From Physcomitrium patens (taxonomy: Eukaryota; Streptophyta; Bryopsida; Funariales; Funariaceae): 64,000 bases of DNA. Shown here piece after piece: positions 23,236-37,004 of the stretch; the stretch's first letter is position 1; each line of letters begins with the position of its first letter. The notes under the pieces were generated by a model, which made no database searches, was not told the DNA's origin, and saw nothing but the letters and a program-made list of their open reading frames with translations. The stretch spans positions 7,631,777 through 7,695,776 of the forward strand of contig NC_037275.1 of the NCBI RefSeq assembly GCF_000002425.4, written 5' to 3'. The translations under genes were made by a program, and so were the position numbers.

Positions 23236-25493
23236 CAATATATATATGTATGTATGTATAGATATATTGAGTTATATTTTTATACATGCAAGATTTTTAA
23301 TACTTATATAGATTATTGTTTGAAGTATTTATCTATTTTTATCTGTGTCAATCAGGAATTTAATAATCACAGTTTTAATAGATTAATTTTCTATATTTTT
23401 TACTCGAGTTGATTTAAAAGATTTAATACATGAATATTTATTAACTCTGAAAGACTATGTGTATGTTGATCACCTGTTTTCTAAAATGCATATATCTAAT
23501 GAACTCTGATCCATCAAGTTTTCTTTCCAAGAGTGCGTGCTTTCCAGGATGCCATAAGTGATGTAATTTTCAACATTCCATTTTTATTACTCTAATTTTC
23601 ATACATACATACATACATATATACGGATAAATAGTTTACAGTCTATTTATTGCTGTTATGATTGTCGTTGTCAATAACTTACTAAATGATTGTTATGAAA
23701 TTCAATTTTTCTATACATTTATTTCATTATGTTTTACCATAGTTAAATCATAACATTAATTTGCCTGTCTTAAGCCAAAAGTTCTGTCGGATTTATATGA
23801 AATTTATTTCAAGAACTTGTATTTTAAACTATTATTCAATCAACACAAACAGCACAATATGGATGCCAATGTTGTTAAAATAAACTTCTACCCACCCGAA
23901 TCATACAGGTTGGTATGTATGCTCCACCTTATTATAGTCCTTCACTGTTTATTTTTTAATTTGTTGTTAAATCAAAATAGGTTCTGAAATTGGAGTCTGT
24001 TTAATGAAACATGTTGCAAGACTATAAACACTTCCTCACACATTAAAACTGAATGTACCTTCTTTGGTACTCTCTGAAGCTTCATGAATGGCCATACAAG
24101 GGTCCCACTACTTTGCTTTCATGGCAATCCCCACATTTTGTTTTTTTCCTGTCAGTGAATTCATTGCACATCTCTTCGTTGCTCATGAACATGTGCCTGG
24201 TGAGGTACAACCCACATTCTTCCTCCTCCATTGCAGACTTACGTAACTATGGCAATAAGTAATTGTTCCAATGCAACCAATGGAACTAAATTATCCTCAC
24301 CCCCTTGCTATTGCTTTGCACTAGGTCAGTCATCACTTTCATTCATTCTCTGCAGCTACCCAATCGAGGTAAGATATTTGGTGACGAAATTTGTTCGATA
24401 ATGTCTCCTGGCTACAGTCATGAACATGAATGACATTAGAATAGAGTGTCAAATATCAGTTCGCAATGCATTAAAATTATCTTATCTCTAAAGATTGTTT
24501 ATTTGAGGTACATAGTCAGCAAGCGATCTGAATGGGTATGCCAGCTTCGTGAAACATCAACTACGCAGATTAATTACTTCAGCCAAGGTATATGACATTT
24601 ATATGGACTTTAAGTAACGTAGATAGGTACAAAGAAGCACAAACGCCTCTGCTTGTGCCTCTGCTTGGACCTGATCAGAAAAAAGAGTACCAATCATGCA
24701 CACAAACAAACAGCTGCACTATGCGTGTTTCCCAAGGCGTGCTCCTCCCGCTCCCCCAAAGAAAGTCTACTCAAAATGTGGTTTGTGCTCCACGCCACAG
24801 AAGCATGCAGCTATGCCATTTCAATTGAATCAAGTACACGATAGTGACAATTTACATTGAAATACGTGTGCGGGAAGGGAGGTGGCTGCACAATCCAAAA
24901 CCCATTCGTTTCCACTCCAAGGGCCAATGCTCGTCCTCTGGAGCCCTTCGCAGACAATCTTCCCGAGGTAAATCCATTACAGTTCCAAACACATTTGGTC
25001 GGTTTGACCATTGTGAGACACCCGACTGCCTTGCAGAGGCGAGATCTGGCAGAATCACTGTCCATGCTTACGTACCGTACACATCGGTTCCGAATGGCAC
25101 ATGAGCATTAAGATACTAGTGCCACTTGTTTAGTTGACTTTTAGTACAAGCGGATAATCGAAGATCGTACGTTAATAGAGAATGTGCTCATTAGGACATT
25201 CCATGAAGATGATTCATTCACCAAATGAATAAACAAGTCGCCTGCTTAGAGAGATACCCGCACTAATGGAGGAACCGGGAAAGCACAAGCACCATCCGGC
25301 CGAGAAACTAAGAAAAACAAAAGAGCTTTACAGCGCAGCGACTCACGATCTTGCCAGAAACAAGGTCAACAGAATACCAATCTGGTGATAGGCAGGGCTC
25401 AGATATTTCATGACTAGTCAACATTGAGTGGGAAATTACCCACTCACCATTACCCCTCTACAATGTTAAATAACTGATAACTTAACCAGTAAT

Positions 25494-26928
<1,435 letters not shown>

Positions 26929-28458
26929 AGTCGATCTCGGTCGTTACTGCACCAAACTGGTCAGGAAAAAAAGTGAAGAAAGTACGCTGAGAACAAGAAG
27001 AATAGATCAAGGAAGTGGGGAGCGGAGAAGGTATGCCGAGAGAGAGAGAGAGAGAGAGAGAAACAAGTGAGCTTGGGCAGAGATAGCGAACAAGCTGGCA
27101 CTAAAAATCTTGCAAGGCAGAATACAAAAAGAGAAGCTCGGCGAAGTAGCTCACAAGACGCTAGGGTTTCATCCACAGTTTCTGGTCATCTATTATTTGT
27201 CATCTATCTGTGCCTTTAAAAAGGAAGGGTTTGGCTGGCAGGGGCTCTGCCGATCCAGATATTCCTCCCCTCCTCTCTCTGGCCGCCACCAGATCTCCGG
27301 CCCCACCAATCGACTTTAGACGGATGCATGAATAATAGTCTGGATGGATGAGATAAATGTAGATGAGAATCGTCGTGGATGGCTTCTACCGACGCCCCTG
27401 GCACGGCGCTTTCCTTGTTCCTCGTTTCTCCGCACTTTCAGAGTTATTGCCTTACGGAATTTCCCTGAATTTTTTAATATTTTCTGACGTGGCTCTTATA
27501 GCAATTTCTAAACAGTCTGCTCTTCAAAACAATTAGAAAAGGGAAATTAATTCTGCTCCGGTAAAAGATTTTTTTTGATTGGTCTTTTGTAGTTTTGGGG
27601 TAAAAGTCATGTACAGTTAATAATTATAGCCATTCTTAACATTCTCACTGATCATAATTAACAAAATCATTATATTAATTTTTTTCAATGATATTAGAAA
27701 TTTCATAAATTTCTGACAAAAAATAGGATATGAATCTGTAAATTTTCAAATTATTTAAATCAATTAATAAGTACTACAATTTTTTCTGTTTAAAATCAAA
27801 TAAAATATTAAGTGGAACAAAATTATTATGTATGCTTTTATGCGTTTTTAAATTTTTGATGTATATTCGTTGGAATCTATTCTCTACTTCAATAAAAACA
27901 AGTTAAAGCAATGAAGTCTTAAATACTATTAGAGAGGTGGAAATTAACTGATAAATATAGATATTCTCAAAAAAATAAATTGCATCACAACGAAAAAATC
28001 CAAATAAATTAAAATAAATTAATTAATATCAATGAACAGACGTCATGCATTTCATTTAGGACAGAAAACTTACAGTATAAATAAAGGTTATATAGATTAA
28101 GGCTAGTTGTATCAAATTTGAATGCTAAGAATTGTTTCTACCATACTCATTTATTAAGACAATTAAATGAAGAAGGAACTAAACATCGATTTAGGTAAGC
28201 TCATAGATGGACAAATGCATAAAGAAATAGATATGATTTTTGATAGACTTGTACAAACAAACAAACATCATTGACTTTGACACTAGAATTCGAGTCCCTC
28301 GTTTTGTTTTTGAAAATAAAATTCAATAAAAATGATCAAAGTGAAATAATTTACAACGCAATAATGAACCTCAAAGCATTGAATGTAATAAAAAAATCAC
28401 ACCACACATATTCTATGAATAGCACATCAAATATAACTGAAATTATATAAAAGATAAT
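26929..28458. other. 14-3-3 promoter side and AT-rich spacer
   Basis: To about 27.45 kb the DNA has gene-island composition and likely contains the 14-3-3 leader and promoter (transcribed leftward). It includes a (GA)n run at 27038-27061. From 27.45 kb to the inverted repeat the sequence is very AT-rich, with nothing recognisable. Confidence 0.4.
27038..27061. repeat. (GA)n microsatellite in 14-3-3 leader/promoter region
   Basis: About 12 GA units, 110 bases upstream of the 14-3-3 ATG. On the coding strand it is a CT tract, of the kind often found near plant transcription starts. Confidence 0.85.
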
Positions 28459-28763
28459 AGCATTGGGTCTGACTGTCTGTCTGTCAGCGAGAGAGAGAGA
28501 GAGAGAGAGAGAACATGAAACTAACTAATTGTGTCACGAACCTAACTAACTAACTAACTAACTAACTAACTCGCTCACTCGCTAACTAACTGTGCATCCC
28601 ACCCTTCCCTGCCCTTCCCTTCCTGAGCCGAGCTTGGAGTTGCACCGTGGTTTCGTTACGGTGCCCAACAGCGGGCGAAGCGATAAGTGCGATTGCAAAA
28701 CAGGCCCAGACTTCGGATACAAAGTCCCGAAGACCTTCCTCGGACATCTCCTCTTCTCGTCTT

Positions 28764-28837
28764 GGCCGCGTAGCGCAGTGGATTAGCGCGTCAGACTTCG
28801 GATCTGAAGGTCGTGGGTTCGAATCCCACCGTGGTCG
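28764..28837 (+). tRNA. tRNA-Arg (anticodon UCG)
   Basis: A 74-nt cloverleaf: acceptor GGCCGCG pairs with CGTGGTC (with G-U pairs); D-arm stem is GCGC/GCGC; anticodon stem TCAGA/TCTGA encloses loop CTTCGGA with anticodon TCG; T-arm GTGGG-TTCGAAT-CCCAC provides the internal B box. The discriminator base is G. CCA follows directly in the DNA (28838-28840), and TTTT, a Pol III stop signal, lies at 28849-28852. An identical copy is on the other strand at 36636-36709. Confidence 0.95.
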
Positions 28838-29217
28838 CCATCCTCGCCTTTTGGCCCGATGCATTCCGCTTCTGCAAGATTGGCAGCATTTCTCACCCAA
28901 TGCAATGCATCCACCCATCATGAGGACCCCATTCTCCATTACTGTGTCTTCTACAAGTTTTATTTAAAAAATAAACAAATAAATGTGTCTTGTCCTCATA
29001 CTTTCTTCTACATGTTTTTAACTATTTCTAAATTGTACCATTAAATAGTTTAAAAAGTCTCAAAAAACATATGTCTTGATTGCACATCCATACAATTATA
29101 AAAACCTATTCATAGATCAATCAAAAAATATAAAATATAGATCCAAAGTTTACTAATATGAAATCAATAACAAGGAATTTGAAACAATATCTTCCATTCA
29201 TCTCTACAAATTCAATC

Positions 29218-29645
29218 CTAAAAAGTCAACTTGAATAGTGTGAAATATACATTTGTTCATCTTAATATATAGCCATGCATCTCTTAGTTTTTGTAATAGA
29301 AAATAAATATGAAATTCATGTTATTTTTGTGTGTTTAGAAAAAATTAAGATATCATCTAAATAGCATATGAAAAAGTCATCTAAAAACTCTTGAGAGATA
29401 TCATTAATTAGATGTTGAAAAGTAGCTAGTCCATTTGTGAGTCCAAAAGGCATGATATTATATTTGAACTACATATACATAAATTAAAATGATATCTTCA
29501 TTCATCTTATTCTTTGGTACATACCAAGTTATATGCTCCTCATAGATCTATTTTTGTAAAGATCTTAGTTTGATTCAATTAATCAAGAAGTTTTGATATG
29601 AAAAATAGAAGATACCTATTCTTGATGATGATCTTATTGAATCAT
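29218..29645 (-). pseudogene. Ty3/gypsy reverse transcriptase fragment in left arm (antisense)
   Basis: On the minus strand this reads like gypsy RT, including the equivalents of [12 protein letters not shown] and YLDDILIFS, but with frame breaks and stops. It is the inverted copy of 35828-36255. Inwards, its end abuts gag sequence of another element in the opposite orientation. Confidence 0.85.
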
Positions 29646-32182
29646 GATCAGCCACTACATATGCTGCTAAATTCCAAAATCTTGCTTGGAATGTGGACTA
29701 AAATGAAAAAATATTCATCAATCAATTTTGATATGGATTAAAGGATAGTGTCAAAGATTTATTATTAACAATGCCAAAAACAAAATCTTTGGAATAATTT
29801 ATTGCTCAAGCCATTGCTTGCAACAATCGATTATTTGAAAGGCATCAAGAACAAAGACTTAGTTGGACAGGAACAAGTCAAGTATTGGGGACAACTTCTA
29901 AGTTTTCTGAAATATATTCATCAAGGCCAGAACTAATGCAAATTGATACAATATATTTTAAAATTCTCACAGATACAAAAAGACTCGATGTTGCTAAGAG
30001 GATTTGTGTTTATGTTGTAAAAAAACTAAGCATACTGCTCAATATTATCCAATGAAGCAACACAATTATAAAATAAAGAGCACAATTACCAAAGCAAATA
30101 ATATGTTAGAAAATGAGTTTCTCTAGCTATAATAGGAACTGTGCGGTTGGAATCATAAGTAATACCTAATAAAGGTCCTATTCTCTCGTCAATCTCCTCA
30201 CCTTGTTTTACAATAGATGTACATTTAGGACCTAAAAATCACAAAGTCCTTGCCTTATTAGATTCAAGAGCCTCAACTTATTTTATAGACAAAGATTTTC
30301 TCAAAAATCAAAAATACCTTTAGCCAAAAAAACTAAATCTATATATGTAGAAGTCATAGATGGTCATTTATTGTCTTCTGGAAATGTTACCTATGAGACT
30401 GTTCTTTTAGATATAACAACTAAAGATCATAAAAGTGTAGTAGTATTTAATATAATAAGATCTCCCTCCAATCCAATTATTTTAGGATTATCCTAGCTAA
30501 AAAAATATAATCCTCAAATAGATTGGATTTCTCGTAACCTTAATTTTTCTTGTAATATAATCCAAGATCAAGTTAGCAAAGTAGAAGTACAAAAGTTTAG
30601 TACTTCCAAACTTTTATTAGTAGGTACGAGAGCTTTCATGCATGTTGCAGAAGAAGAATCATCTTTTGATATATATGCTATATTCATTTCTAATAGTGAA
30701 AAAACATCAAGTGATATTCTTAGCTAATATGAATATTTTCAAGACATTTTTGAAAAGAAAAATATAGATATTCTTCCAGAGCATCGACCTTATGATTATT
30801 ATTCAATTGATTTGTAAGAACAAACTCAACTACCATTTAGACCAATCTATAGCTTATTGCAGAATGAGTTGACTGCATTAAAGGAGTACATTGATGAAAA
30901 CTTGGCAAAAAACTTCACATGCCATTCTAAATCCTCAATTGCAGCTCTTATCTTATTTATGAAGAAAAAACATGGATCTTTGCAGTTGTCTATGGATAAT
31001 TGAGGATTTAATAAGATCACCATTAAGAATAGATATCCTTTGCCTTTGATTTCAAGACTTCTAGACCAACTCAATCAAGCTAAGATCTATACAAAAATAG
31101 ATCTATAAGAAGCATACAACTTAGTTCATATCAAAGAAGGAGATGAATAAAAGGTTGCTTTTTGAACTAGGTATGGACATTTTGAATATAATGTCATGCC
31201 TTTTGGACTCACGAATGCACTAGCTACTTTTCAACAATTTATGAATGATGTTTTTTTTGAGTTTTTAAATTATTTTATTATTTATTATTTAAACAACATT
31301 CTAATCTATTCTAAAAATACAAAAAAATATGAACTTCATGTTCGTCATATGTTACAATAATTTAGAGATGCAAGATTATATTTGAAGTTGAAAAAGTTTG
31401 TATACTACACTACTCAAGTTGACTTTTTAGAATATATTATTTCCAACAAAGGATTTATAATAGATTCCAAAAAGGTCCAAACTATCATAGATTGGAAGAT
31501 TTCAAAAATAATATGAGATATGCAATGTTTTTTTAGACTTTGCTAATTACTATCAAAACTTCATTAAGAACTTTTCTCAAGTTATAGTTCCACTTACACG
31601 TTTGACTTGTAAAGACAAACTTCAGTAGGATAAAGAAGCAAAAGCATCATTTGATGATTTAAGAAGAAATTTACTTCTCTACCAAACTTGTATTGTGTCA
31701 ACTTTTCCTAAGTATTTTTTATAGAAATAGTTGTGTCATACTTTGCTATGAGTGTCATATTGTCACAAACGGGAACAAATGATAAACTCCATCTAATAGC
31801 TTTTCATTCTAGGAAATTTTCAACAGCCAAAATTAATTATGAGGTCCATGACAAAGAGCTCTTTACAATCATGGATTTATTTTAAGAATAGAGTCATTAT
31901 CTAGAAGGTGCTTCAAGTCCAATTATCATATATATGAATCATAAGAACCTCGAATACTTCATGTTAATACATGTTTTGAATCATCATCAAGCCCGTTGAA
32001 ACATGTCTTTATCCAGATTCAATTTCAAGATCACTTATCAATCCAAAAAACAACAAGGTCTATTAGACACCCTTTCTAGACGTTCTTATCTCTTACCAAA
32101 ACAAAGAAATGCATCTTTTGAATAACAAAAAATGATTCTCTTGAAGTCAAAGCATTTTCATCTTTGAGCAATAAAATAACCA

Positions 32183-32566
32183 TTGACTATTGATTCAATC
32201 TTTATCAAAAAAATCCAATTAAGTATGTCCTCTAATCCTCTTATTTATGATATCAAGAATCTTTCTTCTACGTCTTATGATATTTCAAAATTCAAGTTCA
32301 AGAACAATCTTCTCTATTTTGAAGGATGCTTATATGTTCCACAAAGAAAAATATATTTACGTGTTCTTCAAGCACTTCATGACTTTCCAATATCAAGACA
32401 TTTTGGATACAATAAGACTTTAGACCTTATATCTAAAGATTTTTGGTGGCTGCAAATGTGGAAGATAATAAAAGACTTTATACAATCATGTGATACTTGT
32501 TCAAGATCCAAAATTCCTTACCATAGACCTTATGGACTACTTCAACTGTTATCTATTCTAGAATAA
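32183..32566 (+). pseudogene. Longest intact piece of copy A integrase (zinc-binding N-terminus)
   Basis: A 127-codon open stretch aligns with the integrase N-terminal region of the young element (61589-61970). It keeps the HHCC pattern: His in LHDFPISRHFG, then CDTC followed by SRSKIPYHRPYG. It is only a remnant between stops. Other integrase parts of the same copy continue, broken, to about 33130. Confidence 0.85.
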
Positions 32567-34200
32567 CCATGGTCTTTTGTTTCTATGGATTTTATCATGG
32601 ATCTTCTAGTCTCAGGTTCACATGATTTTATATTTGTAATTATAGATCACTTCACCAAAATGGCACATTTTGTATCATGTACAAGATCTATTTCAAGTGA
32701 AGAAATAGCTACGTTTTTTATTAACAATATCTATTGCTATCATGGATTGCTATAGGATATTATATTGGATAAGAAGACTCAATTTATATCAAGATTTTGA
32801 AAAACCTTATTCAAGATTCTAAAGATGAATATAAAGCTTTCTTTGGCTTTTCATCTTCAAATTGATGGATAAACGGAATGAATGAATCAAATTTTGAAAC
32901 AATATTTGAGGTGTACTATCAACTATCATGAAGATGATTGAACAATTCTTTTACCATTGGTAAAGTTTGTATACATTAATTCAATATATTCTTCTACTCA
33001 AAAAATATATATATATTTTTTATTAACTATAGTTATCATCCACGACTGCATACTTTTAACTTTTCAAAAGTTGATAATCCTATAGCGAAAGATTTAGCAA
33101 ATCATTTGTTAGAGCTACATGCAAAAATGAAGATACAATTAAAAGAAGCTCAAGGACGATAAACTCAAATGCCTATCGCAAGGAGCAATTCCAATTCAAC
33201 ATAGATGAAAAGGTATGGTTATTTTGTCGTAATATCAAGACTACTTATCTTTATGATAAGTTGGACTATCGTAGGCTATGACTTTTTTTCTATTTGTGAA
33301 TAAATCAATCATGTTACTTATTAATTACATCTACTAGAGTTTATGAAGATCCACCCTATATTTCATGAGTCCCTTCTTCAGTTGTATAAGACAATGAATA
33401 TTTTGGGAAGAAGACAAATGCCACCTCCTCTTATAGAAGTAAATAATAATCAAGAGTTCGAGGTAGAAAAAATCTTATACTCAAGGCGGCATTGAAATAG
33501 ATTAGAATATCTTGTTCATTGGCATGGATATGATATTAGTGAATGCACATGGAAGCCATTAAAAAATCTTGCAAGTGTAACAAAGAAATTTGAAGCTTTT
33601 CATCAACAAAATCTATCAAAATCAAGATGAAGAATAACAAAGCTTTGCTATAAAAGAAACAAGATCAAAAGAAGATAACATTCTACTTTCTATCTTTCTT
33701 TGTAGTTTGTGTGTATTTATAATTCTAAAGAGATGGAGTACCAATAACCAAGAGATTCAACTTAAGAGCCTTCATTTGGAGATTTACTAGATGAGACATT
33801 GCGATTGTCACAACCTTCAAGATGACAGAATCAAGATGAAGATCCTCAAGAACGACATGTCTTTCTATGAATAGATGGCAAGATTAAATGTGTTTGATAT
33901 CACGACCTTGGAAGAGACTCCTGCTGTTTGGTGATTTTATTAGAGATAGGAACATCTCCTAACGGTGTTTCAAATGTTTTTTTTTTCAAGGAAGTTACAA
34001 AGCCTCAACAACAACCAAATAATAAGGTGGTCTTTTTGCCCTAGTATGGGACATTATCGATGGTTGAAAGAGCCTATCAACCATCTTCAAAGAGAGTAAA
34101 GATCGGAGTATGTGGCAAATACAATTTGTCGCATCTTGAACTTCCTCAATATAAAAAAACTGATCTTTGTGGAACTCGTCCCTAGAAAGGGAGGTAATGT

Positions 34201-34757
34201 GATGGACATATATTTTTACTTCAATAATTAATTATATGATTAGATAAAAGTAGATAAATATATATTAATTTCATAAAATCTTTTAGTGAAGCTTCAAGAA
34301 GCTTTATAGATGCGATTTTGACTTCAAATGTGTTTGTTGATAAAAAAAACTTGGCTAATAAGTTAATCACATGTTGGTAGCTTGTGGAACAAGTTAACTC
34401 CGTATAATAGCTTGTGGAACAAGCTAACCATGTGGCACATATATAGATGACTTACCTTGCAAGTTAAGACATGTGGTTAGCAAAGTCAACATGTTTTGGA
34501 GGTTCTGTAGGACATTGCCACATAACTCCTAGTTAAGAGTATATATGGAGGCAAGAGTGAAGCCTTCTTCACTCTTGTCAACGTTGTTCTAATCTTTAGT
34601 CTTGTTTTAAGACTTTTTAGTCTTCTTGTTTTTGGCAATAGCCATTCTAGTTAATATTACATTATCTTTTGAGTGACTTTCTAATTCTCTTCAGTGACAT
34701 AAGAATGTATCGAGGATTCTCTTTCTTTGAGATTCATGTCCCTGACACTTATTTCTC
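34201..34757 (+). repeat. 3' LTR of decayed gypsy copy A
   Basis: Begins after a purine-rich stretch, AGAAAGGGAGGTAATG, and ends near CCCTGACA. It shares with the young LTR a TATATAT box (about 34540-34547), a hairpin at 34550-34579 and the GTGGCAATAGCCATT-like block. It has diverged strongly from the young LTR, which indicates age. Confidence 0.8.
34550..34579 (+). promoter_or_regulatory. Conserved hairpin just after the LTR TATA box (copy A)
   Basis: GGCAAGAGTGAAG (34550-34562) pairs with CTTCACTCTTGTC (34567-34579) around a 4-base loop, with one G-U pair. It occupies the same place in the LTR as the perfect hairpin of the young element. Confidence 0.6.
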
Positions 34758-35164
34758 TCAAATAAGAAAAAAGAATTTGTAGGCAATATTATGATATTTT
34801 TTTATTGATAGAATATCACTTTTAGATCAAATACTTAGTTTACAATAAATAAAATATAAAAGTATTAGACATTATTTACAAACCAAAAGATATAAAACTT
34901 TAATTCTTTAGATTCTTGAACTTGAATTAGTAGTTTAATATATCTTATCTTAGAAAATACTATAAAAGAACATTTTAAATCTAAATGAATAGAAAGATAC
35001 TAATTTAAATTCATAGATATACTTATATCTAGAAGTGTTTTTTTATTGATTTTCATCTTTGAAGAAAAAAGATTCACAATTCATCTATAATTCAAATTTA
35101 TTCTTAAAAGTCTTTATAGCTACATTTAGAGAAATTAATGACAAAAAGATAATTAAAACTAAAC
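34758..35164. other. AT-rich spacer between gypsy copies A and B
   Basis: About 400 bases of AT-rich DNA with no feature I can name. It is probably decayed LTR or older repeat. Confidence 0.4.
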
Positions 35165-36255
35165 TCCTATTTTTACAATAAGGATTACAATTAACCATCT
35201 TATATGCTATTAAATTTCAAAACCTTATTTAAGAAATGAAATGAAATGACAAAACCCTTATAAATCAATTTTGATATCAATTAAAAAATAATGTTAAAGA
35301 TTTAATATTAAAAATGGTAAAAAAAAATTCATTTGAAGAATTTATTGTTCAAGTCATTGTATGTAATAATTTACTTTTGAAAATGCTATGAACAAATATT
35401 TGAGTAAAGACGAATAAATCAAGTTATAATGGCAATTCTTTAGTTTTTTTAAACTTATTTATCAAGGTGAAAATATGTATAAATTGATATGATACATTTT
35501 TAAATATCTCATTGAGAAATAAAAGATTCAACATCCTCAAGAAGATTTGTGCTTATATTGTGGAGAGACTAAACACATTGCTCAATATTGTCTCTTTTTA
35601 ATCTAATGATTTTAAGATTATTGTAATTAGAGAAGTATAATCTTCAAATAGACTAAATTTCTTGTAACCTTAAATTTTATTATTGTAGTTTAATTCACAA
35701 CTTTTTTATTAAATAGAAATTCATAAGTCTAATATGCCATTTTAAATCTCCAACAAAAATTCATATCTTATTTGTGAAAAAATAAAAAAATAAAAAATAA
35801 AATCATTCTAATGTGTATTGATTGACAATGATTCAATAAGATCATCATCAAGAATAGGTATCTTCTATTTTTCATATCAAAACTTCTTGATTAATTGAAT
35901 CAAACTAAGATCTTTACAAAAATAGATCTATGAGGAGCATATAACTTGGTATGTACCAAAGAATAAGATGAATGAAGATATCATTTTAATTTATGTATAT
36001 GTAGTTCAAATATAATATCATGCCTTTTGGACTCACAAATGGACTAGCTACTTTTCAACATCTAATTAATGATATCTCTCAAGAGTTTTTAGATGACTTT
36101 TTCATATGCTATTTAGATGATATCTTAATTTTTTCTAAACACACAAAAATAACATGAATTTCATATTTATTTTCTATTACAAAAACTAAGAGATGCATGG
36201 CTATATATTAAGATGAACAAATGTATATTTCACACTATTCAAGTTGACTTTTTAG
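35165..36255 (+). mobile_element. Decayed Ty3/gypsy fragment (copy B): gag to RT
   Basis: Gag-like sequence runs to about 35590, including a zinc knuckle reading CLYCGETKH-like. It jumps (internal deletion) to the end of protease at about 35600-35690 and continues into RT to 36255, where similarity stops at the LGY-equivalent position. The RT part keeps YLDD near 36110. Everything from 35828 onward is duplicated in inverted orientation at 28.5-29.6 kb. Confidence 0.85.
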
Positions 36256-37004
36256 GATTGAATTTGTAGAGATGAATGGAAGATATTGTTTCAAATTCCT
36301 TGTTATTGATTTCATATTAGTAAACTTTGGATCTATATTTTATATTTTTTGATTGATCTATGAATAGGTTTTTATAATTGTATGGATGTGCAATCAAGAC
36401 ATATGTTTTTTGAGACTTTTTAAACTATTTAATGGTACAATTTAGAAATAGTTAAAAACATGTAGAAGAAAGTATGAGGACAAGACACATTTATTTGTTT
36501 ATTTTTTAAATAAAACTTGTAGAAGACACAGTAATGGAGAATGGGGTCCTCATGATGGGTGGATGCATTGCATTGGGTGAGAAATGCTGCCAATCTTGCA
36601 GAAGCGGAATGCATCGGGCCAAAAGGCGAGGATGGCGACCACGGTGGGATTCGAACCCACGACCTTCAGATCCGAAGTCTGACGCGCTAATCCACTGCGC
36701 TACGCGGCCAAGACGAGAAGAGGAGATGTCCGAGGAAGGTCTTCGGGACTTTGTATCCGAAGTCTGGGCCTGTTTTGCAATCGCACTTATCGCTTCGCCC
36801 GCTGTTGGGCACCGTAACGAAACCACGGTGCAACTCCAAGCTCGGCTCAGGAAGGGAAGGGCAGGGAAGGGTGGGATGCACAGTTAGTTAGCGAGTGAGC
36901 GAGTTAGTTAGTTAGTTAGTTAGGTTCGTGACACAATTAGTTAGTTTCATGTTCTCTCTCTCTCTCTCTCTCTCGCTGACAGACAGACAGTCAGACCCAA
37001 TGCT
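35828..37004. repeat. Right arm of the long inverted repeat (1177 bp)
   Basis: Reverse complement of 28459-29645, differing only in two microsatellite lengths that I could find. Outside it lies gene-island DNA leading to the CLC gene, and inside it the copy B reverse transcriptase continues without a break. This arm is therefore likely the original locus (inference). Confidence 0.92.
36636..36709 (-). tRNA. tRNA-Arg (anticodon UCG), inverted duplicate
   Basis: Identical 74-nt sequence to the tRNA at 28764-28837, on the opposite strand. It has the same cloverleaf, discriminator G and genomic CCA (36633-36635 on the plus strand as TGG). The flanking 5' and 3' sequences are identical too, so both copies could be transcribed. 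The plus-strand ORF across this gene is an antisense shadow. Confidence 0.95.

Larger units (their letters stand above)
20710..25493. other. Gene-poor region before the 14-3-3 gene
   Basis: Moderate-GC DNA from about 21 to 22.8 kb and 24 to 25.5 kb, with AT-rich DNA between. ORFs of 60-100 codons are present, but none has a domain or matched exon structure. Named repeats in it are the 21.1 kb tandem repeat and the TA and CT microsatellites. The last few hundred bases likely hold the 14-3-3 3' UTR. Confidence 0.35.
28459..29645. repeat. Left arm of a long inverted repeat (1187 bp)
   Basis: Reverse complement of 35828-37004. I compared the arms line by line and found only two microsatellite length differences: (GA)12 here against 11 units there, and seven TAAC units here against five there. 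From the outer end inwards the arm holds the GA run, the TAAC repeat, a tRNA-Arg(UCG) gene, about 380 bp of AT-rich DNA, and a piece of gypsy reverse transcriptase on the minus strand (29218-29645). Its outer flank is AT-rich DNA unlike the right arm's flank, so this arm is probably the derived copy (inference). Confidence 0.92.
29646..34757 (+). mobile_element. Decayed chromodomain Ty3/gypsy element (copy A), 5'-truncated
   Basis: Collinear with the young element at 57.8-64 kb but full of stops and indels. In order: mid-gag from 29655, a zinc knuckle-like segment near 30005-30060, protease near 30240-30300, RT about 30780-31440, RNase H about 31700-32100, integrase about 32180-33130, chromodomain about 33440-33620, a 3' conserved region, and an LTR from 34201. 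The 5' LTR and the start of gag are missing; the left end joins the inverted-repeat arm abruptly. The RT motif reads YLNN instead of YLDD. It cannot be active. Confidence 0.9.

Noticed and set aside
28586..28939. Minus-strand ORF of 117 codons (and its copy at 36534-36887)
   Set aside because: It runs antisense through the tRNA-Arg gene; the segment containing DSNPRPSDPKSDALIHCATRP is a well-known spurious translation of such tRNA genes.
28647..28967. Plus-strand ORF of 106 codons (and copy at 36506-36826)
   Set aside because: It overlaps the tRNA in the sense direction and has no other support; it is identical in both arms only because the DNA is duplicated.
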